A stretch of 49,749 bases of DNA, taken from NCBI GenBank assembly GCA_017887425.1, contig JAGHHZ010000023.1, positions 1 through 49,749 on the forward strand. The letters are read 5' to 3'. Of this stretch, positions 17,668 through 27,094 are shown in pieces. The stretch comes from Bacilli bacterium (lineage in GTDB: Bacteria; Bacillota_I; Bacilli_A; RF39; UBA660). A program made the position numbers and the translations under genes. Each line of letters starts with the position of its first letter. Within the stretch, counting starts at the first letter, position 1. The notes under the pieces are model-generated. The model was not told the DNA's origin, did no database searches, and was given only the letters and a program-made list of their open reading frames with translations.

Positions 17668-18460
17668 TGTGAACCACCAATTGATCATAAGGTACTTTAA
17701 TTTTACTCTTATCAAGTTCTAGTTTAACTTGCTTTCTTATTTCTCTTTGAACTCCGAATTGTTCACCAGCCTCTACTTCAGCAGTAATTCTGAAAACTAA
17801 AGCATTATTATCTAATTCTTCTATTCCTAATAATTCTACTTTTCCTTTTAATTTTTTTAATTCACCTTGTAATCTTGTGCATAAATCACTTAATATTTTT
17901 TCGGCTTTTTCAGTATCTGCTTCATAGGGAATACGAACATCAACAATAGCTAATGAATTGGCTGCATTATGGTTGATTACTTCGGTAATAGCTCCATTAT
18001 TGATGATTAATATTTGTCCCTCATAAGCCTTAACTCGAGTTGTTTTCATTCCTAAACTTACAACTTCACCTTTAAAACCATTGATTGTTACCCAATCGCC
18101 AACATTATAACTATTTTCTAAAATAAATGAAATTCCGGCAATGAAATCTTTTAATAAATCTTGAAAAGCAAGTCCTAAAACAACAGTAACAGCTCCTAAA
18201 GATGTAATAATTGCACTAGTTTCAACACCATAAATTCCAAGAATTATAACAGCTGCAATAACAAAACAAATCACTCTTGCAACATTGATAAAAAAATTCA
18301 TTAAAGTTATTTGTTTGTTATGTTTAATCCTTTTTGTCTTAAAATTAAATACTTTTTTGATAATCTTTTTTAAAATTCGATAAAAGATAAACATAACAAT
18401 TATAGTTATAATTGGTCCGATAACTTTAGGAGATAAAAATACTTCTAAAAATTTTTCCAT
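17654..18460 (-). CDS. Small-conductance mechanosensitive channel (MscS family)
   Basis: Membrane channel that opens on hypo-osmotic stress. The 268 residues have an N-terminal hydrophobic helix, a second helix near 60-80 and the pore helix TSLGAVTVVLGLAFQDLLKD near 90-110, rich in Gly/Ala as in MscS. The beta-domain segment YNVGDWVTINGFKGEVVSLG follows. It begins 4 bases after the parB stop, within the parA operon. Confidence 0.9.
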   Translation of the reverse strand: MEKFLEVFLSPKVIGPIITIIVMFIFYRILKKIIKKVFNFKTKRIKHNKQITLMNFFINVARVICFVIAAVIILGIYGVETSAIITSLGAVTVVLGLAFQDLLKDFIAGISFILENSYNVGDWVTINGFKGEVVSLGMKTTRVKAYEGQILIINNGAITEVINHNAANSLAIVDVRIPYEADTEKAEKILSDLCTRLQGELKKLKGKVELLGIEELDNNALVFRITAEVEAGEQFGVQREIRKQVKLELDKSKIKVPYDQLVVHNERI

Positions 18461-18464
18461 AACA

Positions 18465-19340
18465 TCACTCTCTTACGTTTAATATTTCTAAAATACGATT
18501 TAAATCAGCTACGTTAGTAAAATTAATTTCGATTTTTTTCTCTTTAACTTTTACTTTGGTATCTAATTTTTCTCTCAATAAATCTTCAACATATTTATAA
18601 TCTTTATTTATTTCTTTAACTGGTTTTTTTATTTTATTTTTTCGTTCTTCTTCAATAGTAATTTCTTCAGTTTCTCTAACTGGAAGTTTGTTTTCAACAA
18701 TCATTTTAGCATATTCTAACATTTTTTCTTCATTTTCTAATTTACTTAATACCCTTGCATGACCCATTGTTAATTCGTTATTGATTAACATTTTTTGAAT
18801 CTCACTAGGTAATCTTAATAATCCCAATATATTAGTAATATGACTTCTGCTTTTACTTACTTTTTGACTTAATTCCTCTTGCGTTAAATTTAATTTTTCA
18901 ATCATTGATTTATAAGCTAAAGCTTCCTCGATAACATTTAAATTTTCCCTTTGTAAGTTTTCAAGTAGAGCTATTTCAATCATTTGATTTTCTGAAAAAT
19001 CTCTAATTATTGCTGGTATTGTTTGTTTGCCAGCTAATTTAGACGCTCTAAATCTTCTTTCACCAGCTACTAAATCATAGCCTTTAATACTTTTTTTAAC
19101 AATAATTGGTTGAAAAACACCGTTAATTTTGATTGATTCAGCTAATTCCTTTAATGAATCTTCTTTAAATATTTTTCTTGGTTGATAAGGATTTGGCCTA
19201 ATTTCATCTAAATTTAATTCAATTATTTCATCATTACTTACAGTATCATAAATTTGTTTTTCAAAACTATTATAGTCTAAGTTTTCACTATTAAATAATT
19301 GTTCTAATCCTCTTCCTAAAGCTCTTTTTTTAGTTTCCAT
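18465..19340 (-). CDS. parB: Chromosome-partitioning protein ParB/Spo0J
   Basis: Binds parS sites, clamps DNA as a CTP-dependent switch and loads SMC. The product is 291 residues from ATG 19338-19340 (METKKRALGRGLEQLF), which has AGAGGTGAT upstream; the TTG three codons earlier is too close to that site. It shows the N-terminal CTP-binding region with GERRFRA and ENLQREN, then the helix-turn-helix around LTQEELSQKVSKSRSHITN. The start overlaps parA by 11 bases. No parS site is seen in the window. Confidence 0.95.
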   Translation of the reverse strand: METKKRALGRGLEQLFNSENLDYNSFEKQIYDTVSNDEIIELNLDEIRPNPYQPRKIFKEDSLKELAESIKINGVFQPIIVKKSIKGYDLVAGERRFRASKLAGKQTIPAIIRDFSENQMIEIALLENLQRENLNVIEEALAYKSMIEKLNLTQEELSQKVSKSRSHITNILGLLRLPSEIQKMLINNELTMGHARVLSKLENEEKMLEYAKMIVENKLPVRETEEITIEEERKNKIKKPVKEINKDYKYVEDLLREKLDTKVKVKEKKIEINFTNVADLNRILEILNVRE

Positions 19341-20115
19341 TGTGATCAATCACCTCTTTAGCTAAATTAAGATATGCTACAGTTCCTCGATTTTTTGGAT
19401 CATAAGCTAATATTGGTTTGCCATGACTTGGTGCTTCAGATATTTTAATCAATCTAGGTATAATTGTATCATATACTTTTTCTTTAAAATAAGCTTTAAT
19501 CTCTTCGACAACTTCAAGACCTAAAATTGTTCTACTATCTAACATAGTTAATAATACACCTTCAATATCTAAAGTTGGGTTTAAATCTTTTTGAATAAGT
19601 AAGATTGAGTGTAATAATTGAGTTATTCCTTCCAAAGCGAAAAATTCACATTGGACAGGAATAATTACTGAATTAGCAGCAGCTAAAGCATTTGTAGTTA
19701 AAATTCCTAAAGATGGTGGGCAATCAATTATAATATAATCAAATTTTTCTTTAGCAACATCTAAGTATTTTTTTAATTGTCCTGATTTATTAAAACTATG
19801 GTCAACTCGACTTCTTTCCATTAGTTCAATATCAGCACCGGCTAAGTTAATTGATGCTGGCATAATATATAAATTTTTAAATTTAGTTTTAATAATTACT
19901 TCGTCTAATGTAGCGCGATCAACAATCAAATCATATATTGTCTTTTCATGGGAACTCTTACTAATTCCAACACCAGTTGTACTATTTCCTTGGCTATCTA
20001 AATCAACTAATAAAACTTTTTTACCCAATACACCTAAAGATGCAGATAAATTTATACTAGTAGTTGTTTTACCAACTCCACCTTTTTGATTAACTAAAGC
20101 TATAATACGTCCCAT
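19330..20115 (-). CDS. parA: Chromosome-partitioning ATPase ParA/Soj
   Basis: Deviant Walker A ATPase partnering ParB in origin segregation and, in Bacillus, regulating DnaA. The 261 residues start MGRIIALVNQKGGVGKTTT, with the deviant Walker A at residues 11-18. They contain the Walker A' region (VDLDSQGN) and Walker B YIIIDCPPSLG. It is first of the parA-parB-mscS-DUF951-abgT operon. A possible extended -10 TGATAAAAT lies about 35 bases upstream, without a good -35. Confidence 0.96.
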   Translation of the reverse strand: MGRIIALVNQKGGVGKTTTSINLSASLGVLGKKVLLVDLDSQGNSTTGVGISKSSHEKTIYDLIVDRATLDEVIIKTKFKNLYIMPASINLAGADIELMERSRVDHSFNKSGQLKKYLDVAKEKFDYIIIDCPPSLGILTTNALAAANSVIIPVQCEFFALEGITQLLHSILLIQKDLNPTLDIEGVLLTMLDSRTILGLEVVEEIKAYFKEKVYDTIIPRLIKISEAPSHGKPILAYDPKNRGTVAYLNLAKEVIDHNGN

Positions 20116-20236
20116 AACATCACCATTTTTCTACAAATACTATTTTATCACATTTTAGTCTAATTAGATAGTAGTAAATAGTAAAAATTTAAAATCACTT
20201 TATCATAATACAATTTATTTCCCAAAAATATTCAAT

Positions 20237-20273
20237 TATCAAAAACACTAAAGATTTTACTCTTTAGTGTTTT
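20237..20273 (-). terminator. Rho-independent terminator after ftsH
   Basis: AAAACACTAAAGA (20242-20254) pairs perfectly over 13 bp with TCTTTAGTGTTTT (20261-20273), followed by a T-run on the minus strand. The ftsH stop codon (20257-20259) lies in the loop. Confidence 0.92.
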
Positions 20274-22230
20274 CCTTATTGTTTTCAATAGCATCTTTCA
20301 ATTCTTCTTTAGTCATTTTAGTATAACCTTTAATTTTTAACTCTTTAGCCTTAGCTTTTAAATCTTCTAAAGTTTCTTCATTTTCAATTTCTTCTTCTGG
20401 TAAACATTTATGTTCAACTAAATAATCAATTTCTTCTTTAGTTAATGTTTCTTTAGTAATTAAAGTATCAGCAATTAAATCTAATAAATCTCTATTTTCT
20501 TTAATAATTTTTTCGGCATTTTTATAGCATTCGTCCATTATTTTACGCATTTCTTGGTCGATTTCATAAGCAACTTGACTAGAAAAATTACGTGATTTAT
20601 TATAATCTCTTCCTAAGAAGACGCTACCTTCATTTTGCTCTAATTGAAGTGGGCCTAAACTACTCATACCATATTCAGTAACCATAGCTCTAACTATTTT
20701 AGTTGCTTGTTCAAAATCATTATGAGCACCAGTTGTTACTTCATTAAAGACTAATTCTTCCGCAACACGACCACCTAATAATCCAGTAATACGTTCTAAT
20801 AGTTCTTGTTTAGTTGCGGTAAATCTTTCTTCTTTAGGTAACATCATAGTATAACCACCAGCATAACCACGTGGAATAATAGTTATCTTTTGAACATCGT
20901 TAGCACCATCTAATTTAATACCTAAAACAGCATGACCTGCTTCGTGATAAGCTACTAATTTTTTATCATTTTCAGTATATTTTTTAGATTTTTTAGCTGG
21001 TCCCATTAAAACTCTATCATGAGCTTCATCTATTTCGGCCATTGTAATATTTTCTTTATTTCTTCTAACAGCTAATAGAGCAGCTTCATTAAGTAAGTTT
21101 TCTAAGTCAGCTCCACTAAATCCAACTGTTCTTTGAGCAATATTTTTTAATGAAACATTTTTAGCAAATGTTTTACCACGAGCATGAACATCTAAAATTT
21201 CTTCTCTACCTTTAGCATCTGGTAAATTAACTTGAACTTGTCTATCAAATCTACCTGGTCTTAGTAGTGCTGGATCCAATACGTCTGGTCTATTGGTTGC
21301 AGCAATAATGATAATACCTTCATTAGCACCAAAGCCATCCATTTCGGTTAATAATTGGTTTAAGGTTTGTTCTCTTTCATCGTGGCCACCGCCAAGACCT
21401 GCACCTCTTTGACGACCTACAGCATCTATTTCATCGATAAATATCAAACATGGAGCATTATGTTTAGCTTGTTTAAACATATCTCTAACACGAGAAGCAC
21501 CAACACCGACAAATAATTCAACGAATTCTGAACCACTTATATAATAAAATGGTACATTAGCTTCGCCAGCGACAGCACGCGCTAATAAAGTTTTACCTGT
21601 TCCTGGAGGACCAACTAATAAAACACCTTTAGGAATACGCGCACCTAATCTTTGGAATTTTTTAGGATTTTTTAAGAAGTCAATCAATTCAGCCACTTCT
21701 TCTTTTTCTTCATCTAATCCCGCAACATCTTTAAATGTTACTTTATTGTTTTGTTCGTTTAATTTAGCTCTACTTCTTCCAAAGTCCATTGATTTATTAG
21801 CTGAACCCATTTGTTTTGTTACAAAATAGAAACCAGCTCCTAAAATAATTAACATTGGTAAAATATTCAAAAGAAATAAAACAAAAGTATTAGAATCAGG
21901 ATCAGAAACTGTAGTTATTTTAAATTCATTTGCTTCTTCAGCATCTAAAATTCTAGCAATAACTTCATTAGATAATGGTACTTTTAAATAAAAAGTCTCA
22001 TATTGTCCATATCCTTCTAATTTTCCCTCAATTTCATAAACACCTGCTCCGCTTCTTGGAACAATAGTGATTTCCTCTATTTTCTCTTCTTCCATATTGG
22101 TAATAAATTCATCATAAGTAAATTGATGAACTTCATGTCTAGACATATTAAAGAAATATAATAATCCAAGCATGACTAGAAATAGAAATAAATAAGGTAC
22201 TATTCCTTTTCTTACATCTTTTTTGCTCAT
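20257..22230 (-). CDS. ftsH: ATP-dependent zinc metalloprotease FtsH with Rho_N-like tail
   Basis: Membrane-anchored AAA+ protease for quality control and regulated proteolysis. Two membrane helices (about residues 11-28 and 112-137) flank the extracytoplasmic domain. The AAA domain has GPPGTGKT near 207-214 and the second region of homology with [20 protein letters not shown]. The zinc site HEAGH is near 429-433. After the protease domain, residues about 618-647 ([20 protein letters not shown], then KEELKDAI) match the pattern of a Rho_N/SAP-like motif, which is unusual in FtsH. It follows tilS by 14 bases, the common tilS-ftsH order. Confidence 0.96.
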   Translation of the reverse strand: MSKKDVRKGIVPYLFLFLVMLGLLYFFNMSRHEVHQFTYDEFITNMEEEKIEEITIVPRSGAGVYEIEGKLEGYGQYETFYLKVPLSNEVIARILDAEEANEFKITTVSDPDSNTFVLFLLNILPMLIILGAGFYFVTKQMGSANKSMDFGRSRAKLNEQNNKVTFKDVAGLDEEKEEVAELIDFLKNPKKFQRLGARIPKGVLLVGPPGTGKTLLARAVAGEANVPFYYISGSEFVELFVGVGASRVRDMFKQAKHNAPCLIFIDEIDAVGRQRGAGLGGGHDEREQTLNQLLTEMDGFGANEGIIIIAATNRPDVLDPALLRPGRFDRQVQVNLPDAKGREEILDVHARGKTFAKNVSLKNIAQRTVGFSGADLENLLNEAALLAVRRNKENITMAEIDEAHDRVLMGPAKKSKKYTENDKKLVAYHEAGHAVLGIKLDGANDVQKITIIPRGYAGGYTMMLPKEERFTATKQELLERITGLLGGRVAEELVFNEVTTGAHNDFEQATKIVRAMVTEYGMSSLGPLQLEQNEGSVFLGRDYNKSRNFSSQVAYEIDQEMRKIMDECYKNAEKIIKENRDLLDLIADTLITKETLTKEEIDYLVEHKCLPEEEIENEETLEDLKAKAKELKIKGYTKMTKEELKDAIENNKENTKE

Positions 22231-22244
22231 AAATTCCTCCTTTT

Positions 22245-23573
22245 TTAATAGTACTTAAGTATTATATCATACTTTTCATTTTTTTCTTTACAAAATTTAG
22301 ATTTTTTTAATCCTGGTAACCAAACTATGTTATCGTCAGCATCGCAAACGATTGGCCACAAATCGCGTTCTTTAGTCGCAATTTTATCATCGATAAAAAT
22401 ATCAGAGATTTTTTTTCTTCCTAACATTCCTTTAACTGTCATTTTATCGCCATCACGTCTATTTCTTACATATAAAGGTTGTTTTACTTCATCTAAATCT
22501 AATCGACAAATATCATTGCCATCAGTTTTGCTTTCTTTTATAACTTCGATGTTTTTACCATTTGGTAAATTTAAATATTCTTCAATTTGAATTTCATAAA
22601 TATTATCTTTAATATCTAATTTAGAAAGTTCTAAATTATTATATGATTTAATTGCCTGAATATTATTTGGCAAATGAATTGTCGCATTAGCTTTTTTGGA
22701 AGTTATTAAATTATGGATTAATTCACAATGTTTATCAGTAATCAACATCAAATCATCTTGATAGATTTTTTCTAGCATTGAATAAATTATTTCTTTTTGA
22801 ATTAACTCATCTTCTTTTAAAAATTCATCGATGTTTAAAACATTATCGGGAACTATTTTTTTATATTTTTTATTTACTTGTCGATCAATATAATCACTAT
22901 ATTCTAATAGTGTTTTACTAAATTTATAAAATTTTTCATGAACTAATTTATCTTCTTTTTTAAACTCAGGAACAATATATTTTCTAAATCTATTTCTTGT
23001 ATATAAATCTTTAGTATTAGAAGAATCTAACATATATTTTATTTTATGTTTATTTAAGTAAGCATAAATTTCATCTTTAGTTACATGAATAAGAGGTCTT
23101 ACAATATAATAACCATTCATCTTAACTGTTTCAGAAAAACCACTATATCCTTTTAATGTTGATCCTCTTACAATACGCATTAAAATTGTCTCAATTAAAT
23201 CATCAGCATGATGCGCAGTAAAGACATATTTAGCGTGATATTTTTTAACTAAACTAGCAAAATAATTATATCTGATACTTCTTGCTTCATTGTGAAAATT
23301 ATCGTCGCCATATTCTTCAATAACCATTGTTTCAAAAGTTAAACTGTTTTTTTTACAATAATCTTCGACAAATTTTTGTTCTTCAAATTGTCCTTTTCTT
23401 CCCGTATTATGATTAACGTGAGCTACTATTATTTGTAAATCTAAAGCTTTTTTAAGTCTTATTAATATATGTAATAAAGCCATTGAATCAGGTCCACCTG
23501 ATACACCGACAATAACAGCATCACCGTATTTTATTTTTAATCTTTCCAATAAATCTTGATATACTTTATCCAT
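22245..23573 (-). CDS. tilS: tRNA(Ile)-lysidine synthase
   Basis: Modifies C34 of tRNA-Ile(CAU) to lysidine with lysine and ATP, allowing AUA decoding; essential in most bacteria. From ATG 23571-23573 the product has 442 residues, with the PP-loop SGGPDS at 25-30 and the conserved later [14 protein letters not shown]. The C-terminal domain includes [27 protein letters not shown] lies 5-6 bases before this ATG; the GTG three codons earlier overlaps it. tilS precedes ftsH. Confidence 0.95.
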   Translation of the reverse strand: MDKVYQDLLERLKIKYGDAVIVGVSGGPDSMALLHILIRLKKALDLQIIVAHVNHNTGRKGQFEEQKFVEDYCKKNSLTFETMVIEEYGDDNFHNEARSIRYNYFASLVKKYHAKYVFTAHHADDLIETILMRIVRGSTLKGYSGFSETVKMNGYYIVRPLIHVTKDEIYAYLNKHKIKYMLDSSNTKDLYTRNRFRKYIVPEFKKEDKLVHEKFYKFSKTLLEYSDYIDRQVNKKYKKIVPDNVLNIDEFLKEDELIQKEIIYSMLEKIYQDDLMLITDKHCELIHNLITSKKANATIHLPNNIQAIKSYNNLELSKLDIKDNIYEIQIEEYLNLPNGKNIEVIKESKTDGNDICRLDLDEVKQPLYVRNRRDGDKMTVKGMLGRKKISDIFIDDKIATKERDLWPIVCDADDNIVWLPGLKKSKFCKEKNEKYDIILKYY

Positions 23574-23610
23574 AGTCTTCACCTTTATAATTATATAATA
23601 AAAATAATAA

Positions 23611-23648
23611 AAATAAAAGAGTTATAAATATTTTTCTAATAACTCTTT
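23611..23648 (-). terminator. Hairpin terminator at the end of spoIIR
   Basis: AAAGAGTTAT (23616-23625) pairs with ATAACTCTTT (23639-23648), followed by a long T-rich stretch on the minus strand. The stop codon (23622-23624) lies in the arm, so the hairpin overlaps the last codons of spoIIR. Confidence 0.8.
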
Positions 23649-24140
23649 AACAAAAGAAGTATACTCTACTTCGTCGCTTGCTTCAGCTTCAATTAGACAT
23701 AAAGGAGGAAATAAAACACACCACCAGTTATCGCCTTTACCTTCACCTAAAGTGATAACCAATGATTCATAATAACCTTCATTATAAGTAACACCTTTAT
23801 ATTCTTTACTTGGAAAATAGTTTAAACCATAATTAATGTCATAGCCTAAGTTGTAATTCAAAGAAGTTAATGTGTTTTTTACCTCTTGGTCAATATAATT
23901 TAAATTATCATTAATTATTATTCTTGCTTCATCAACACCTTTAGTATCTTTTAATAAGTCATACATTTTATATTGAATATTATCTTTAACTAACGTTTTA
24001 ATATTTTGATCATATTCGCTATTACTATTAGCTATCACTCTGATCCTTAAAGCGTCTTCTGGTATTACTAAACTGCTGACATGTCCCAAACAAACATAAA
24101 AGCAAATAATCATAAAAATAACCAATATTAATTTTTTCAT
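23622..24140 (-). CDS. spoIIR: Stage II sporulation protein R
   Basis: In Bacillus SpoIIR is made in the forespore, exported, and triggers SpoIIGA processing of pro-sigma-E. The 172 residues start with a signal-anchor MKKLILVIFMIICFYVCLG, then IPEDALRIRVIANSNSEYDQ, the SpoIIR signature, and later KEYKGVTYNEGYYESLVITLG with the WWCVLFPPLC segment also typical. I chose ATG 24138-24140 with AGGTGA 5-6 bases upstream; a GTG three codons earlier overlaps it. The start lies inside a large inverted repeat. No other sporulation gene is nearby. Confidence 0.9.
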   Translation of the reverse strand: MKKLILVIFMIICFYVCLGHVSSLVIPEDALRIRVIANSNSEYDQNIKTLVKDNIQYKMYDLLKDTKGVDEARIIINDNLNYIDQEVKNTLTSLNYNLGYDINYGLNYFPSKEYKGVTYNEGYYESLVITLGEGKGDNWWCVLFPPLCLIEAEASDEVEYTSFVKELLEKYL

Positions 24141-24165
24141 GTTTCTCACCTAATTAATATTGGTT
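24120..24165. repeat. 14-bp perfect inverted repeat enclosing the spoIIR start
   Basis: AACCAATATTAATT (24120-24133) is the exact reverse complement of AATTAATATTGGTT (24152-24165), with an 18-base spacer. The spacer holds the spoIIR ribosome binding site and start codon. The mRNA could fold with both in the loop, or the DNA could bind a dimeric regulator. The downstream sequence includes ATTTTTATG, so an attenuator is another option. Confidence 0.7.
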
Positions 24166-24179
24166 TTTAATTATTATTT

Positions 24180-24644
24180 TTATACGATTGTTTTAAGCAA
24201 ATCAATGATTCTATTTACGACATATTTTTTATTTTCACTTCTTGGTAAATCTAGTGCTTCTAAACTCATCGTATAATAATAGTTTTTATTTCTATCATAT
24301 ACACTAACGTAAACTAAATTATCATTATCAGTAGGATTAGCGTCATCAGCTTTTTTCAATTGTCCAGTAATACCAACCCCATAATCAGAATTAGTAAAAT
24401 CTGTTATTGCCTTACTCATTTCCATAGCTACTTCAACACTATAAACCGTATACTTATCGATAGTATCACTATTAACACCCATTTTTATTTTAAATTCATT
24501 AGAATAAGTTACTGCACTAAATTTAAGAATTTTACTAGAGTCGGGGATATTAGTTATTTCACTAGCTAATAATCCTCCAGTACAAGATTCCATTGTTGAA
24601 ATGGTTCTGTTGTTTTTTATTAATCTATTTACTACTTCGTTCAT
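24180..24644 (-). CDS. CinA C-terminal-type protein (nicotinamide-nucleotide amidase-like)
   Basis: The CinA C-terminal domain (PncC) deamidates nicotinamide mononucleotide in NAD recycling. The 154 residues contain the TMESCTGGLLASEITNIPDSS segment and YSNEFKIKMGV, both typical. The usual glycine-rich ITGxAGP segment is replaced by VGITGQLKKADDANP, so activity needs checking. No N-terminal CinA domain is attached. The start overlaps the pdp stop in ATGA, with AGGTGAT upstream. Confidence 0.82.
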   Translation of the reverse strand: MNEVVNRLIKNNRTISTMESCTGGLLASEITNIPDSSKILKFSAVTYSNEFKIKMGVNSDTIDKYTVYSVEVAMEMSKAITDFTNSDYGVGITGQLKKADDANPTDNDNLVYVSVYDRNKNYYYTMSLEALDLPRSENKKYVVNRIIDLLKTIV

Positions 24645-25906
24645 TTTATCACCTCGATAATTAGTTCATTTTCAATTGGTTGTTCAGTTATTTCAATTGC
24701 CTTTAAATAATCATTGGTTAAATCAATTTCTTTATTAGTATAAAGAGTGGCTAATAAATCATTTTCTTTAACATAATAATTGATTTTTTTATTTAAAATA
24801 ATTCCTGCTTCATAGTCGATAATATCATCTTTAGTCATTCTTCCTGCTCCTAATAAGGATGCTATTTTACCGATTTCTTCAGTATTCATTTTAGTTATAT
24901 AACCTTGCTTTTTAGAATATACTTTATATTCGTATTTAGGATTAAAACTTATTTTTTCTATGTTACCACCTTGAGCATTAATAAATTGATGAAATTTATT
25001 TAAAGCTTGTTTACTTTCTAATGTTTTTAATACTTCTTGTTTAGCTAAATTATAATCGATATTTTTATATAAACTAACCATATATGTAGCTAATTCAATA
25101 GACAATTCTTTTAAATCAATAGGGCCATTACCTTCTAGCACTTCGATAGCTTCTTTCACTTCTAAAACATTACCGATATTATTTCCCAAAGGTTGATTCA
25201 TATTTGATAATACGGCTAAAGTATTAATATTAGCGTTTTTTCCAATATTAACCATAGTTATGGCTAGTTTTTTAGCATCTTCAATATTTTTCATAAAAGC
25301 TCCTGTTCCTACTTTAACATCTAAAACTAAATTGGAAGCACCACTAGCTATTTTTTTACTCATAATGCTAGAAGCAATTAAAGGTATACTATCGACAGTT
25401 GCTGTTACATCTCTTAAAGCATATATTTTTTTATCAGCCGGAGCAATATTTTTAGTTTGACTGATTAATGCAATATTAATATTATTAATTTGATTAATAA
25501 AATCATCATCAGTTAATTGAACTTTAAATCCTGGGATTGATTCTAATTTATCGATTGTTCCGCCTGTAAATCCTAAACCTCGGCCACTCATTTTAGCTAC
25601 TTTACAATCAAGACTTGCTACAATTGGTGCAACAATTAGGGTTGTTTTATCGCCAACTCCGCCAGTTGAATGTTTATCCGCAGCATTAAAATTAAATTTT
25701 ATTTTATCCCCAGAATTAGCCATAGCAATCGTTAAGTTAGTTGTTTCTTCATCATTCATACCATTTAAGACTATTGCCATAAGTAGACTAGATACTTGAT
25801 AATCAGGTATTTCATTATTAACATAGCCACTTACAAAAAAAGAAATTTCTTCTTTAGTTAATTTTAAATTATTTTTCTTTTTTTCAATAATATCATACAT
25901 TGTCAT
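24641..25906 (-). CDS. pdp: Pyrimidine-nucleoside phosphorylase
   Basis: Cleaves uridine, thymidine or deoxyuridine with phosphate to base and (deoxy)ribose 1-phosphate. The 421 residues contain the phosphate-binding KHSTGGVGDKTTLIVAP, the family signature SGRGLGFTGGTIDKLESIPG and a C-terminal domain ending near residue 420. ATG 25906 has GGAG 6 bases upstream. Four bases separate it from cdd; together with deoD they form a nucleoside salvage operon. Confidence 0.93.
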   Translation of the reverse strand: MTMYDIIEKKKNNLKLTKEEISFFVSGYVNNEIPDYQVSSLLMAIVLNGMNDEETTNLTIAMANSGDKIKFNFNAADKHSTGGVGDKTTLIVAPIVASLDCKVAKMSGRGLGFTGGTIDKLESIPGFKVQLTDDDFINQINNINIALISQTKNIAPADKKIYALRDVTATVDSIPLIASSIMSKKIASGASNLVLDVKVGTGAFMKNIEDAKKLAITMVNIGKNANINTLAVLSNMNQPLGNNIGNVLEVKEAIEVLEGNGPIDLKELSIELATYMVSLYKNIDYNLAKQEVLKTLESKQALNKFHQFINAQGGNIEKISFNPKYEYKVYSKKQGYITKMNTEEIGKIASLLGAGRMTKDDIIDYEAGIILNKKINYYVKENDLLATLYTNKEIDLTNDYLKAIEITEQPIENELIIEVIK

Positions 25907-25909
25907 AAA

Positions 25910-26281
25910 TTACTCCATATCGAAAGAATAGGGTAATAACTCTTTTAAAGTATATTCCTTATATTCTTTATCATTTCCCACATATATTTTAAAATCATCG
26001 TCACAAAATTCACTCATAACTTGACGGCACACGCCGCATGGATAACAAAATGGCGTATCGCCAGTAATAGCAATGGCTTTAAACTCTTTTCTACCTTCAC
26101 TAACAGCTTTAAAGAAGGCAGTTCGCTCAGCACAGCAACTTGGTGTATAAGATACACTTTCTATATTACATCCTGTATAAATTTCATCATCTTTTGTTAA
26201 TAAAGCCGCACCAACTTTAAAGTTAGAGTAGGGGCTATATGAATTTTTTTTAGCTTCAATAGCTTTTTCCATCAATTCCAT
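25910..26281 (-). CDS. cdd: Cytidine deaminase
   Basis: Zinc enzyme converting cytidine and deoxycytidine to uridine forms. It has 123 residues from ATG 26279-26281, with GGAGG 7 bases upstream; the ATG at 26299 would add six residues and has no support. YSPYSNFKVGAALL and CCAERTAF are present, with the catalytic Glu in the CAE motif, then PCGVCRQVMSEF as the second zinc motif. The ATG overlaps the deoD stop (TAATG). Confidence 0.95.
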   Translation of the reverse strand: MELMEKAIEAKKNSYSPYSNFKVGAALLTKDDEIYTGCNIESVSYTPSCCAERTAFFKAVSEGRKEFKAIAITGDTPFCYPCGVCRQVMSEFCDDDFKIYVGNDKEYKEYTLKELLPYSFDME

Positions 26282-27003
26282 TATTCTACCTCCAAACAAG
26301 ATTCTAAACCTAATTCGATCATTTCTTTTAAATTGTTTTGACGTTCTGATGTACTTATTTGTTTATTTTCATAAACAGAATCTGATACTGTAAGTAAGCA
26401 ACTAGCTTGTTTTCTTAACTTATTAGCTATATAAAACAAAGCAAAGGCTTCCATTTCACTAGCTATTACATCTTTAGGTAATCGTTTATTATAACTTTCT
26501 TTGTCTTCCATGTAAGGGTCGAAAATTAAGTTACAAGCTGTTTTACCCAACTTCAAATCGATATTTTTTGCTTTAGCTTTATCAATAATAATGTCATTTA
26601 ATTTACTACTAGAATTTACTTCATGAATGTTTTCCGAATTAAACGTATAGCTAAAATTAGTTTCCGTATAACTAGATGTCGATAATATAATATCTAACAA
26701 TTTTATATCAGGATTATTGCTTCCACATGAACCAATTCTAATAATATATTTAACATCAAAAAACTTGTATAACTCATAACAATAGATAGTAGCACTAGCT
26801 AGTCCCATACCAGAAGAAAAAACAGTTATTTTCTTTCCTTTATAAAAACCGGTATAGGCTAACATATTCCTAACACTATTTACTAATTTATAATCTTCTA
26901 AATAAGTTTCAGCTATAAATTTAGCTCTCAATGGATCTCCAGGCAATAAAACAATGTCAGAGATATCTTCTTTATTACATTTTATATGTGGTGTTTCTAT
27001 CAT
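26281..27003 (-). CDS. deoD: Purine-nucleoside phosphorylase, DeoD type
   Basis: Reversible phosphorolysis of purine (deoxy)nucleosides in salvage. The 240 residues start MIETPHIKCNKEDISDIVLLPGDPLRAKFI, the hexameric DeoD-type N-terminus, with SSGMGLASATIYCYELY and the later EMEAFALFYIA for ribose and base binding. AGGAGG precedes the ATG. It is first in deoD-cdd-pdp-cinA and has its own promoter. Confidence 0.94.
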   Translation of the reverse strand: MIETPHIKCNKEDISDIVLLPGDPLRAKFIAETYLEDYKLVNSVRNMLAYTGFYKGKKITVFSSGMGLASATIYCYELYKFFDVKYIIRIGSCGSNNPDIKLLDIILSTSSYTETNFSYTFNSENIHEVNSSSKLNDIIIDKAKAKNIDLKLGKTACNLIFDPYMEDKESYNKRLPKDVIASEMEAFALFYIANKLRKQASCLLTVSDSVYENKQISTSERQNNLKEMIELGLESCLEVE

Positions 27004-27025
27004 ATGTCCTCCTTGATATAATTAT

Positions 27026-27054
27026 ATTATATAATTTTTTAGTAAAAAAAACAA
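27026..27054 (-). promoter_or_regulatory. Promoter of the deoD operon
   Basis: TTGTTT (27049-27054) and TATAAT (27026-27031) are 17 bases apart on the minus strand. A second TATAAT begins immediately after, overlapping by one base, so the exact start may vary. Confidence 0.7.
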
Positions 27055-27068
27055 TTATTTAAGAAATA

Positions 27069-27094
27069 TAAAAATCCATCATTATAGATGGATT
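27069..27094 (-). terminator. Hairpin terminator after rlmH
   Basis: AATCCATC (27073-27080) pairs with GATGGATT (27087-27094) around a 6-base loop, with a T-run after it on the minus strand. The rlmH stop (27093-27095) overlaps the stem. It closes the DHH-rplI-helicase operon. Confidence 0.85.

Noticed and set aside
345-20873. CACGTG cores (345-350, 5988-5993, 20868-20873) as possible parS sites
   Set aside because: The flanks do not match the GTTTCACGTGAAAC-type parS palindrome and all lie within genes.
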